64,000 nt of DNA from Erwinia billingiae Eb661 (GTDB lineage Bacteria; Pseudomonadota; Gammaproteobacteria; Enterobacterales; Enterobacteriaceae). The stretch is from contig NC_014306.1 in assembly GCF_000196615.1 (NCBI RefSeq), forward strand, positions 3,658,001-3,722,000, written 5' to 3'. A model generated the notes under the pieces. It saw only the letters and a program-made list of their open reading frames with translations, did no database searches and was not told the origin of the DNA. The position numbers were made by a program, and so were the translations under genes. This document shows positions 11,445-19,290 of the stretch, piece by piece. Every line of letters begins with the position of its first letter. Position 1 is the stretch's first letter.

Positions 11445-12407
11445 TTACTTGGTCATATTCAGCAAGGTGCGAATGTTCTGCGCCGAGCTGGCAATAATAT
11501 CGATAGCGCCGGTTCTTAACGCGCCAAGAATGGCCATGGCTTTGGTATTTTCCGAGGCGATGGCAATCACGCAGGGTATTTTGCGCAGCTCTTCGATACT
11601 CAAACCGATCACCCGATCGTTCATCACCGTATCAACGTGCTGGCCCTGCGCATTAAAGAAGTCATAGCCCGCCACATCCCCGGTGACGCCCTGATTCAGG
11701 CTGGCATCAATAATTTCATGCGGCGTAAACCAGCCGAGCTTCACCATATAGCTGTTCTCGTTCATGTCACCAATGCCGACCAGCGCAATATCGGCTTTGC
11801 GGGCGCGATCGAGGGTCTCTTTAATGGTGCCGTTCTGCATAAAGGACTCTTTCAGCGCGCGGTTTTCCACGTAGGCCGGGGCATACAGCGTTTCGCTGAT
11901 GCCGCCGAACTTGCGCGCCAGGCGGCGGCTGATATGGTCGGCGTTGATCGCATCGCCAGGACGATGGGTGCCGCCAATGCCGCTGATAAAGTGGCAGTTG
12001 CGGATCGGCACGTTGCCGGGATGATCGGCCACCGCGGCGATATTGCGTCCCTGTCCCACGGCGACCACCGCGTTATCCTTCAGCGTCTGCGCCAGATGCG
12101 CGGAAACCAGCGCCGCAACCTGACGGCGCTGCTCTTCTTCATCCTGATAATCCAAAGCGATTAAGGCACGTTGCAGCGGAAAACGCTCCAGCAGCTGCTG
12201 TTCCAGGCGGGTACTGAACACCGGGTGATAGCGCACGTTGATTTCAACAATGCCCTCTTCCTTGGCCCGCTTAAGCAAGCGACCCACTTTGATGCGGGAA
12301 ATACCGAATTTACGCGCGATCTCTTCCTGGGTAATTTCGTCCTGATAGTAGGCAACGGCAATTTCCGTCAGCAGTTCTGTATCCTGAGAAGGCGAGTTCT
12401 TTTCCAT
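11445..12407 (-). CDS. SorC-family transcriptional regulator of the apionate-type cluster
   Basis: Regulator of 320 residues. The N-terminal helix-turn-helix spans about 25-52 (ITQEEIARKFGISRIKVGRL). The C-terminal SorC sugar-binding domain (from about 60 to the end) shows VGQGRNIAAVA, the family motif ALVGIGDM and GLSIEELRKIPCVIAIA. Such proteins usually bind a phosphorylated sugar intermediate. It is the last gene in the minus-strand series starting with the MFS transporter, separated from the oxidoisomerase gene by two hairpins. Its effector and targets are inferred to be the cluster; repeated TGAACATATGA motifs upstream of the transporter are candidate operators. Confidence 0.85.
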   Translation of the reverse strand: MEKNSPSQDTELLTEIAVAYYQDEITQEEIARKFGISRIKVGRLLKRAKEEGIVEINVRYHPVFSTRLEQQLLERFPLQRALIALDYQDEEEQRRQVAALVSAHLAQTLKDNAVVAVGQGRNIAAVADHPGNVPIRNCHFISGIGGTHRPGDAINADHISRRLARKFGGISETLYAPAYVENRALKESFMQNGTIKETLDRARKADIALVGIGDMNENSYMVKLGWFTPHEIIDASLNQGVTGDVAGYDFFNAQGQHVDTVMNDRVIGLSIEELRKIPCVIAIASENTKAMAILGALRTGAIDIIASSAQNIRTLLNMTK

Positions 12408-12458
12408 CCGGGTTCTCTTGAGCTGGAGATAAGTCGGTGCCTGGCGGGCAACAAAGCC

Positions 12459-12480
12459 CGGGCGGCACTCGGGCCGCCCG
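12459..12480 (-). repeat. GC-rich hairpin before the SorC-type gene
   Basis: A perfect 8-bp stem (CGGGCGGC / GCCGCCCG) with a 6-base loop lies in the 154-base gap between the oxidoisomerase and the regulator. There is no long T-run, so it may be a weak terminator or an mRNA-stabilising stem. Confidence 0.5.
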
Positions 12481-12507
12481 CACGGTATAGACCGGATTTA
12501 TACCACT

Positions 12508-12553
12508 TTCCCCCGGCGATGAGCCAATGATTGCCCATTCTTGCCCGGGGGAA
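12508..12553 (-). repeat. Long inverted repeat at the 3' end of the oxidoisomerase gene
   Basis: TTCCCCCGG (12508-12516) pairs perfectly with CCGGGGGAA (12545-12553), enclosing a partly self-complementary 28-base interior with CCAATGATTG. It starts 8 bases beyond the stop at 12562. No T-tail follows, so an RNA-protecting 3' structure or a processing site is more likely than a simple terminator; this is inference. Confidence 0.55.
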
Positions 12554-12561
12554 GCTCACAA

Positions 12562-13419
12562 TTAGCGGCGGATTGCGTCAATTTTCAGCATACGGGCAAT
12601 GACGATATCCAACTCTTTCTCGTCAAAAATCTGCTTCCAGTCGGGTTTCACAATCTTCTCACGGCCATATTCCATGGCGATCATGCAGGCATCCGAGAAC
12701 GGGTTGGTGGCGCGGAAAGCCACCGCCAGCGCAATCTGAATATGTCCGTAGAGCATCGCTTTCGCAGCGGCTTCCGGCACGCCAGAATGCTTGACCGTTT
12801 CGTCCAGCGCTTCTTTCATAAAGGCACCGACCATACAGGCCACGGTTTCCACTAACGTTGGCTCCAGATAGGCCAGCTGCTTCACCGTCACCCAGTGCAC
12901 TTCCTCAACCGGGCCGTACATCACGCTGACCACCTTGCTCAGCTCGGCTTTTTGCGCGTCGCTGCCGGTCTCATAGGATGCGGCAATGTGCTGGATGGCG
13001 GCCACACCCCCGAACGCATCGGCATGTTCTTCTTTGGTGTAACGCTCGAGGAATACCGAGGGATGGCAAGGGTGCGCAACCGCGTACTCAATGCCGTCGC
13101 GCTGGGCGATCAGGTTGGCATAGGCGGCAGCCGGATCCAGCGTTAACAGGATGCCGCCGGTTTTCATCTGCGGCACCACGATTTCAGACACTTTGCCCAA
13201 CACGATGTCCGGCACCGCGAGGATCACCACATCACTGACCGGCACCACCGATTCAGCGGCTGACAGTTCACGGCCCTGGGCGGTGACCTGTTCCTGCGCC
13301 TGTGGCGCGCTCTCACAATAGAAGACCTGATAATCACTTTTTTGCAGATTGGCTGAGATGCGCATGCCCATTTTGCCGCCGGCGCCAATAACGGTAATTG
13401 TTTTTAATTGTGTGCTCAT
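12562..13419 (-). CDS. apnO: D-apionate oxidoisomerase-like dehydrogenase (ApnO family)
   Basis: NAD(P)-dependent dehydrogenase of 285 residues. The Rossmann motif is VIGAGGKMGMRI at 10-21. The C-terminal half is of the phosphogluconate-dehydrogenase C-terminal type (HPCHPSVFLERYTKEE, YLEPTLVETVACM). This family includes ApnO, which converts D-apionate to 3-oxo-isoapionate. The assignment rests on the overall family and on neighbours that supply the next four steps. AGGAGTGATTTT precedes the ATG; the gene starts 4 bases after the decarboxylase stop. It could instead act on another branched or C5 acid; the substrate is inferred. Confidence 0.72.
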   Translation of the reverse strand: MSTQLKTITVIGAGGKMGMRISANLQKSDYQVFYCESAPQAQEQVTAQGRELSAAESVVPVSDVVILAVPDIVLGKVSEIVVPQMKTGGILLTLDPAAAYANLIAQRDGIEYAVAHPCHPSVFLERYTKEEHADAFGGVAAIQHIAASYETGSDAQKAELSKVVSVMYGPVEEVHWVTVKQLAYLEPTLVETVACMVGAFMKEALDETVKHSGVPEAAAKAMLYGHIQIALAVAFRATNPFSDACMIAMEYGREKIVKPDWKQIFDEKELDIVIARMLKIDAIRR

Positions 13420-13423
13420 AAAA

Positions 13424-14230
13424 TCACTCCTGGAATTGATGTTTCGCTAAATAATCGACGCTTTGTTGAGTCCACTGCTGTTCCAGCTGGCAGGTGCGTT
13501 GCGCATCCTGCTGCCAGGGTAACCAGTGCTCGACGATTTGGTTGATGCCTCTGCTGTCCGGGCGCACGCGCTCAATCAGCTGGCGATAATTCAGTAAGCC
13601 TTCGCCCATCGGACTGCCGGCGAGGGTAAAGCCGACCCAGCCATCCTGACGCGAGAAAGCAAAATCTTTGACATGCAGGTTCAGTACCCGATCGACGGTG
13701 TTTTCAATCACCTGTTCAGGCAGTTCCAGCGCGGCCACGCAGTTGGCCGGATCGAGACATACGCCCAGAGACGGGGAGTCGAAGCGGTTGATCACCGACA
13801 TCATGTCGGCGCTGCGCACCTGCTCGTAGGTTTCCAGACAGAGTTTGACCTGCTGCTGCTCAAATTTTGGCAGCACGGTTTCGATCATCGCGCCCGCTTC
13901 GGCCAGCGTCGGTCGTGACGTCGCGCTGTTGAACATCGACCGCAACACGGTGACCTCAAGCGCATCGGCCAGTTCGAGGTAGCGTTGCAGATGCCCGGCC
14001 TGCAGGCCACGCGTGCCCAGCTCAAGCGCCATGCCCAGCTGGTCAGCCTGCTGCCGCAGCGCCTGAAGCTGCGCCGCGCTCCAGCTCTCAATCTGCGGAT
14101 AGTCGCAAATCTGGAACAGCGACACGCCCATCTCAGCCGTGTGCTGCAGGACCTGTTGCAGGGTCATCGGTGCCGGGACTTTTTCTGACATCCGCCAGAA
14201 ATAGGCGTAGGTGCTTAAGCCTGTTGCCAT
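13424..14230 (-). CDS. oiaC: 3-oxo-isoapionate decarboxylase-like TIM-barrel protein (OiaC family)
   Basis: Sugar-phosphate isomerase/epimerase-type TIM barrel, 268 residues. The usual metal set is visible: Glu133 (CLETYE), Asp160 (CLDPANC), His186 (LHVKDF) and Glu210 (PMGEG). OiaC proteins of this fold decarboxylate 3-oxo-isoapionate to L-erythrulose, which fits the order of genes here. AGGAGG sits four bases before the ATG at 14230, inside the end of the upstream isomerase gene; the 16-base overlap implies coupled translation. A hydroxypyruvate-isomerase-type role is the main alternative. Confidence 0.7.
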   Translation of the reverse strand: MATGLSTYAYFWRMSEKVPAPMTLQQVLQHTAEMGVSLFQICDYPQIESWSAAQLQALRQQADQLGMALELGTRGLQAGHLQRYLELADALEVTVLRSMFNSATSRPTLAEAGAMIETVLPKFEQQQVKLCLETYEQVRSADMMSVINRFDSPSLGVCLDPANCVAALELPEQVIENTVDRVLNLHVKDFAFSRQDGWVGFTLAGSPMGEGLLNYRQLIERVRPDSRGINQIVEHWLPWQQDAQRTCQLEQQWTQQSVDYLAKHQFQE

Positions 14231-15009
14231 GCTGCCTCCTGAGATGTAGCCAGTTCGGCGGCTTCATCAATAATTGACGCCAGTGCCACCGGCTGATGGG
14301 CAAAGCGTCCAAGGAACAAACCGTCAACGTGGTGACCCAGACGGCGTAATAAGCCCGGCCCCGCGCTGCCGCCATAAATCACGCTGAAGGTGAATTCCCC
14401 CAGCCCGCTGAACGCACGCAGGCCGTGGCAGACCTCAGCGATAAAATCGTCGGGCGCGGAGGTGGCCGCGCCAATCGCCCACTGCGGTTCATAGGCCAGA
14501 ACGATGTGGCCGGAAAGCTGTTGCTGGCGGGCCGTCAGCAGATAAGCGTCCAGCTGCTGACGACAAACGGCAATCGCCTCCTGACTGGTGCCCTGTTCTG
14601 GCTCCCCCAGACAGAGCACCGGCGTCAGGCCATTGCGCAGCGAAGCGGCCAGCTTGGCGGCAATCAGCCTGTCGTCTTCGGCAAAGTAGCGACGGCGCTC
14701 GGCATGACCGATTTCGGCGAAGCCACAGCCCATTTCCGCCAGCATCGCGCCGCTGACTTCACCGGTCCAGGCACCGTTATCTTCCTGACACAGATCCTGC
14801 GCACCGACCAGCACATTGCTGCCGGCAAATGCCTCAAGCACCGGCGGCAACGCGGGAAACGCGGGCAGGACAAACAGCGCCACCTCACCACTGATTATTG
14901 CCGGATGGTTGCGGGCAATGGCCGCGACCGCCTGACTCCACGCCAGCGTCTGCTGATAGCTGAAATACATCTTCAGGCTAACGCCCAGCGTTATACGCGG
15001 CTGTGTCAT
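14215..15009 (-). CDS. lerI: Triose-phosphate-isomerase paralogue, probable L-erythrulose-1-phosphate isomerase (LerI)
   Basis: TIM-family barrel of 264 residues. The catalytic residues are present: Lys13 (SLKMYF), His102 (EIGHAERR) and Glu174 (AYEPQWAIG), with the phosphate loop YGGSAGPG. The normally invariant Asn of the Asn-x-Lys motif is Ser11 here, so this is unlikely to be the housekeeping TpiA. Paralogues of this kind in tetrose pathways convert L-erythrulose 1-phosphate to D-erythrulose 4-phosphate. The start overlaps the kinase stop by one base (TGATG). Function is inferred from context. Confidence 0.75.
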   Translation of the reverse strand: MTQPRITLGVSLKMYFSYQQTLAWSQAVAAIARNHPAIISGEVALFVLPAFPALPPVLEAFAGSNVLVGAQDLCQEDNGAWTGEVSGAMLAEMGCGFAEIGHAERRRYFAEDDRLIAAKLAASLRNGLTPVLCLGEPEQGTSQEAIAVCRQQLDAYLLTARQQQLSGHIVLAYEPQWAIGAATSAPDDFIAEVCHGLRAFSGLGEFTFSVIYGGSAGPGLLRRLGHHVDGLFLGRFAHQPVALASIIDEAAELATSQEAAWQQA

Positions 15010-16760
15010 CAGTGCACTCCCTGCAGGCGGGCTTCGGTCTGCGCGGTCAACTGTTGATGAATTCTGTTAACGATCAGCGCCAGTGAGACGGCACCGGCAT
15101 CCGGCGTGCCGACGCTTTTTTCGGCCAGCGGGCGGGCGCGGCCCATTTTCGGCACCATTTGACGGGTGGCTTCGGCACTCAGCGTCGCCTGCCTGGCGGC
15201 GGCGGCCCAGGCGTCATTCAGCGAGTCACCGGCCTCAACGCGGGCGCTCAGCGTTTCGCTGAACGGCACCAGCACATCGACCAGGGTTTTATCGCCGACC
15301 TTCGCCTTACCAAAGTGCATGATGCCCTCTTTGGCATGCTGCACGCCCAACGCCACGCGATGCGCATTCGGCGACTCAGTGTCACCCAGCGCGGAGCCAA
15401 TAGCGGTTAACGCCACGCCCCACAATGCGCCCGAGGTGCCACCGGCTTTATCCGCCCAGGCATCGGCCGCGCGGCAAAGTAAGGTGCCGGCGCCCGCGTG
15501 GCGCTGGTGCATTTCGACCGCCTTTTCCACCGCCCCGGTCACGCCGCGCGCCATACCAATGCCGTGGTCGCCGTCACCGGCCACCGCATCGATGCGGCCT
15601 AGCTCTTCTTCATGCTGATAGATAACCTCTGCCATCGCCTTCACCACCGCCAGCACGCAGCGCGCGGACTGTTGTGACGCTTGCGAGGCGTTCGGGACCT
15701 CATCCACCTGCGGCAAAATCAGTTCGGCTGCGCTCAGCGGTTCAGCCACCAGCACGCTGCCTTTGCGGAAGGCCGGGGCATTGGCCGGCGCGCGCCAGAA
15801 GGTTTCCAGCTCGTCATCCAGCCACACCAGGGTTAATGACGCGCCGGCCATATTGAAGCTGGTGACAAATTCACCCACCTCGGGTTCAACCACTTCCAGT
15901 CCGGCGTCTTTCAACAGCTGGGCAACGCGGCGATAGACCACAAACAACTCTTCATATTTTACCGAGCCAAGGCCGTTGAGGATCGCCGCCACGCGCTGAC
16001 CGCGCGGTTCGCCAATCTCTTGCGGACACTCTTTCAGCAGGTGCTCAACAAACAGCTCCGCCAGCGTATCGGCCGGTGGAATGGCACATTCGCTGATGCC
16101 CGGTTCGCCGTGAATGCCCATGCCGAGTGCCATGGTGCCGTGCGCCACTTCAAACAGCGGCTGGCTGGCGCCGGGCAGCGTACAGCCGGAAAAGGCCACG
16201 CCGAGGGAACGGGTGCGGTGGTTGGCATGGCGTGCCAGCCGGGTAACCTCGGCCAGCGAGTAACCCGCTTCAGCCGCGGCGGCAACGGCTTTAAATACCG
16301 CTAAATCACCGGCGACGCCGCGTCGCTTTTCCTGCTCGGACAGCGATGCGCTGGAGATATCGTCGGTGACCGCCAGCAGTTCACAGGGAATGCCTTCGGA
16401 TTTCAGGCGCTCACAGGCCTGGCCAAAATGCAGCACATCGCCGGCATAGTTGCCGAACGCCAGCAATACGCCGCCGCCATTGTCGGCCGCGCGGGCCACG
16501 TTATAAATCTGCTGAGCGGAAGGTGAGGCAAACAGGTTACCCATCGCCGCACCGTGCGCCATCCCCTGCCCGACCAGGCCAGAAAATGCCGGGTAGTGCC
16601 CGGAGCCGCCGCCGATAACAATCGCCACGCAGCCCGGCTTGCTGCGCGTGCTGCGCACCACGCCGCCCGCCACCTGACGCACTTTGTCCGCATTCGCCGC
16701 CACAAACCCTTCGATCAGTTCATTGGCAAACGCAGAGGGTTGGTTAAAGAGATAGGTCAT
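15009..16760 (-). CDS. lerK: One-chain DhaK-DhaL kinase, probable L-erythrulose kinase (LerK)
   Basis: ATP-dependent dihydroxyacetone-kinase family protein of 583 residues. The DhaK domain (about 1-330) has GGGSGHYPAF and the substrate-binding His217 (GIHGEPGI). The DhaL nucleotide domain (about 365-575) has Asp391 and the DGDHG metal loop at 396-400. Fusion in one chain indicates ATP rather than PTS phosphate. In tetrose pathways the equivalent phosphorylates L-erythrulose at C1. The ATG overlaps the transporter stop (ATGA), with AGGAG upstream. It could also phosphorylate dihydroxyacetone. Confidence 0.8.
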   Translation of the reverse strand: MTYLFNQPSAFANELIEGFVAANADKVRQVAGGVVRSTRSKPGCVAIVIGGGSGHYPAFSGLVGQGMAHGAAMGNLFASPSAQQIYNVARAADNGGGVLLAFGNYAGDVLHFGQACERLKSEGIPCELLAVTDDISSASLSEQEKRRGVAGDLAVFKAVAAAAEAGYSLAEVTRLARHANHRTRSLGVAFSGCTLPGASQPLFEVAHGTMALGMGIHGEPGISECAIPPADTLAELFVEHLLKECPQEIGEPRGQRVAAILNGLGSVKYEELFVVYRRVAQLLKDAGLEVVEPEVGEFVTSFNMAGASLTLVWLDDELETFWRAPANAPAFRKGSVLVAEPLSAAELILPQVDEVPNASQASQQSARCVLAVVKAMAEVIYQHEEELGRIDAVAGDGDHGIGMARGVTGAVEKAVEMHQRHAGAGTLLCRAADAWADKAGGTSGALWGVALTAIGSALGDTESPNAHRVALGVQHAKEGIMHFGKAKVGDKTLVDVLVPFSETLSARVEAGDSLNDAWAAAARQATLSAEATRQMVPKMGRARPLAEKSVGTPDAGAVSLALIVNRIHQQLTAQTEARLQGVH

Positions 16761-18097
16761 TGTGAAGGCTCCTGTGAAAGACGGGCAGACTGCATTCCTG
16801 AACGTTTGGCGTTGAGCAACAGCATCAACACGGCGGAGAGCAACATAAAGCCGCCGACCACCATCATCGACACGGTGTAGCTGCCGGTGGCGTCTTTTAG
16901 CATCCCGGTCAGATAGCCCGCAGAGAATCCGGCCACGTTGCCCAGCGTGTTAATCAGGGCAATCGCCGCGGCTGCTGAAGCGCCGGTCAGGAACTGCGTA
17001 GGTAAAGTCCAGAAGTTAGGTAAGGCAGCAAAGATTGAGCTGGCGGTGATGGAAATCACCAGAATGGTCGCCATCGGCGAGTCCATATACAGCGCCAGCG
17101 GCACGCTGATGGCACCGGTCAGGGCCGGCAGCGCGATATGCCAGGTTTTGCAGCCACGACGTGACGCATCACGCGACCAGAAGAACATCACCACCGCCGC
17201 AAAGATGTACGGCACGCCGGTAATCAGCCCTTTCTCAATCACGTTAAACGAGGTGCCGAACTGCTGCTGGAAGCCAGAGATAATGGTTGGCAGGAAGAAG
17301 GCCAGCGCGTACAGGCCATAGATGAAGCCGAAGTAGATCAGGCACAGCATCCACACGCGGCCATTAAACAGCACGCTGCGCAGGCCTGGATGGGCGTTGC
17401 CCTGCTTCTGGTCACGCTCTTTTTCCAGCTCGCTGCTCAGCCACGCTTTTTCTTCGGCGTTAAGCCACTTAGCCTGACGCGGCGAGTCGGCCAGATAGAA
17501 CCAGGTGACGATGCCGATGACGATGGCCGGGATCGACACGCCAAGGAACATCACCCGCCAGCCGGATAAACCAAACAGGCCATGCTGTTCGATCAGCGCG
17601 GCGGCCAGCGGTGCACCAAACACCACCGTCAACGGCTGCGCCAGATAGAACAGCGACAGCACCTTGCTGCGATGGCGCGCCGGTACCCACATGCTCAGGA
17701 ACAGAATGGCGCCGGGGAAGAAGCCGGCTTCCGCCACGCCCAGCAGCATCCGCAAGGTGTACAGGCCTTCGACGCTGCTTACCCAGGTAAACAGTAACGA
17801 GACGATGCCCCAGCTGACCATGATCCTCGCCAGCCACTTGCGTGCGCCGAAGCGATGCAGCGCAAGGTTGCTTGGCACCTCCAGCAGGATATAGCCAATA
17901 AAGAAGATGCCCGAGGCGAGGCCGAACTGCGCGGCGTGCAGCCCCAGATCCTCGCTCATGCCGTTTGGCCCGGCGAAAGAGATCGCCGTGCGGTCAAGGA
18001 AGTTGATGAAAAACATCAGCGCCACAAAGGGCACCAACCGCAGTGAGACTTTGCGGATAGCCGATTTTTCGACGGCCGATTGCAGATGAGTTGTCAT
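16757..18097 (-). CDS. MFS transporter, anion:cation symporter type (putative apionate uptake)
   Basis: Major facilitator of 446 residues with twelve predicted helices, of the ACS type that imports sugar acids. Landmarks are FINFLDRTAISFAGP in helix 1, the loop motif RFGARKWLARIMV, and GVAEAGFFPGAI. The frame opens at 18226, but the start at 18097 (MTTHLQSAVEK) gives a normal N-terminus and follows AAGGGGT. It is the first gene of the minus-strand series and overlaps the kinase by four bases. Import of D-apionate or a related acid is inferred from the catabolic genes behind it. Confidence 0.83.
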   Translation of the reverse strand: MTTHLQSAVEKSAIRKVSLRLVPFVALMFFINFLDRTAISFAGPNGMSEDLGLHAAQFGLASGIFFIGYILLEVPSNLALHRFGARKWLARIMVSWGIVSLLFTWVSSVEGLYTLRMLLGVAEAGFFPGAILFLSMWVPARHRSKVLSLFYLAQPLTVVFGAPLAAALIEQHGLFGLSGWRVMFLGVSIPAIVIGIVTWFYLADSPRQAKWLNAEEKAWLSSELEKERDQKQGNAHPGLRSVLFNGRVWMLCLIYFGFIYGLYALAFFLPTIISGFQQQFGTSFNVIEKGLITGVPYIFAAVVMFFWSRDASRRGCKTWHIALPALTGAISVPLALYMDSPMATILVISITASSIFAALPNFWTLPTQFLTGASAAAAIALINTLGNVAGFSAGYLTGMLKDATGSYTVSMMVVGGFMLLSAVLMLLLNAKRSGMQSARLSQEPSQ

Positions 18098-18230
18098 GCC
18101 ACGACCCCTTTTGCCACCGGCATCAAGGAAGAAACGGCTAACGTTGTGTAGGGCGATGAACCTGGTTGAAAGTGAATTTGACGCATGGTTTGAGTCCTCA
18201 GTGGGTCTTCTTGTGCATTGCATCAATGCG

Positions 18231-18241
18231 TGAACATATGA
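18231..18241. promoter_or_regulatory. Candidate operator copy 1 (TGAACATATGA)
   Basis: TGAACATATGAACACT lies 134 bases upstream of the MFS start in the 415-base divergent gap 18098-18512. The same 11 bases recur at 18411. TGAACA-type half-sites are known for some SorC/DeoR regulators, so binding by the adjacent SorC-family protein is a reasonable inference. Confidence 0.5.
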
Positions 18242-18287
18242 ACACTACCTGTATCAATGCTCATTGCCCACGGGACAATCACAAAAG

Positions 18288-18303
18288 TGTGAGCGACCTC
18301 AAA
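18288..18303. promoter_or_regulatory. Candidate CRP site
   Basis: TGTGAGCGACCTCAAA matches the CRP core TGTGA-N6-TCACA at nine of ten conserved positions. It lies between the two candidate operators, which fits catabolite control of a carbon-source cluster. Confidence 0.5.
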
Positions 18304-18410
18304 ACCTTTCATTTTTCCGACTTACGCCGAATAAAAGCGCATTTAAGCGACACTCGTCACCATACCTCGCGTAATAATCTCACGATCAAAAAAAACAAAA
18401 GAACATCTAT

Positions 18411-18421
18411 TGAACATATGA
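18411..18421. promoter_or_regulatory. Candidate operator copy 2 (TGAACATATGA)
   Basis: TGAACATATGAGCATT is the second copy, exactly 180 bases from the first and about 90 bases upstream of the rpiB-type start. A related GAACATCTAT half-site is immediately adjacent at 18401. Paired placement next to both divergent genes suggests co-regulation or looping. Confidence 0.5.
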
Positions 18422-18512
18422 GCATTTTTATGCGAGGGTAATAGCAGTTCGCCGTCGACCGGTTTTCCTGACGTCAGGATGCCCAGCGGCCCCCTTACCC
18501 GTGGAGTAACCT

Positions 18513-18971
18513 ATGACTTCTATTGCAATTGGTGCTGATGATGCGGCGCTGGAATTAAAAAACCTGATTAAACAGTACCTTCAGACGCTGAATCTGGATG
18601 TCAGCGACTACAGTAATGATGCGCAGACCGATAAACCGATCTACCCGGACATCGCATGGACGCTGGCCAATGCCATTAAAGACGGCAAGCATGAACGTGG
18701 GATTTTGATTTGCGGCACCGGCATTGGCATGGCGATCGTCGCCAACAAGGTGCCGGGCATTCGTGCGGCGCAGTGCCACGACACCTATTCGGCCGAGCGC
18801 GCCCGCAAAAGTAACAATGCGCAGGTGATGACGCTGGGTGCGCGAGTGATCGGCCCTGAACTGGCGCGATCGATTGTATCCAGCTGGTTGAATTCGGAAT
18901 TTGAGGGCGGCGGTTCGTCGGAGAAGGTCGATAAAATCAGCTATTACGAGCAGCACGCCGGCGCGAAATAA
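18513..18971 (+). CDS. derI: RpiB/LacAB-family isomerase, probable D-erythrulose-4-phosphate isomerase (DerI)
   Basis: Sugar-phosphate isomerase of 152 residues. The RpiB active-site loop ICGTGIGMAIVANKVPGIRA carries catalytic Cys67; Asp9-Asp10 follow the first strand, and CHDTYSAERARKSNNAQ is the family signature. Canonical RpiB uses ribose 5-phosphate. In erythrulose pathways the same family (EryI/DerI) turns D-erythrulose 4-phosphate into D-erythrose 4-phosphate, which is the expected last step here. GTGGAGTAACCT precedes the ATG. It is divergent from the other cluster genes. Ribose-5-phosphate isomerase is the alternative. Confidence 0.78.
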   Translation: MTSIAIGADDAALELKNLIKQYLQTLNLDVSDYSNDAQTDKPIYPDIAWTLANAIKDGKHERGILICGTGIGMAIVANKVPGIRAAQCHDTYSAERARKSNNAQVMTLGARVIGPELARSIVSSWLNSEFEGGGSSEKVDKISYYEQHAGAK

Positions 18972-19290
18972 GCCTGCCGTTGGCGCGCAACCGTGCGCGC
19001 CATCACGAAATCCCAGGGAAGTGCTACACTGAAAAGTGCGGCATTTTTTTCGTCCGCGCGGCCTGACCATTGGGCGAACCCATTGCAATAATCAGAGAAA
19101 ACGCATTTCTATTACAGGACGTCTGATGCAATGTTTGGCCTGAGAACAGAAAACCCTGTCGGGCAGACCGGCTGTTAGCCACTGAAAATTCCCCCTTATG
19201 AGAAGATTCAAGGCTGGATAGTTGGCCTTCAGCCCACGTTGTCCGCAAGGGTCGTAAACGTATGCAGATTGCACATCAAGGAGCCAAGAG
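18972..19290. other. Gene-free leader region before talA
   Basis: This 319-base gap begins with a GC-rich stem TGGCGCGC / GCGCGCCA (18981-19002) just after the rpiB-type gene, with no T-run, possibly a weak terminator. The rest should hold the talA promoter and a long leader. A short stem GGCTG/CAGCC is visible around 19213-19235. I see no ORF worth reporting. Confidence 0.5.
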
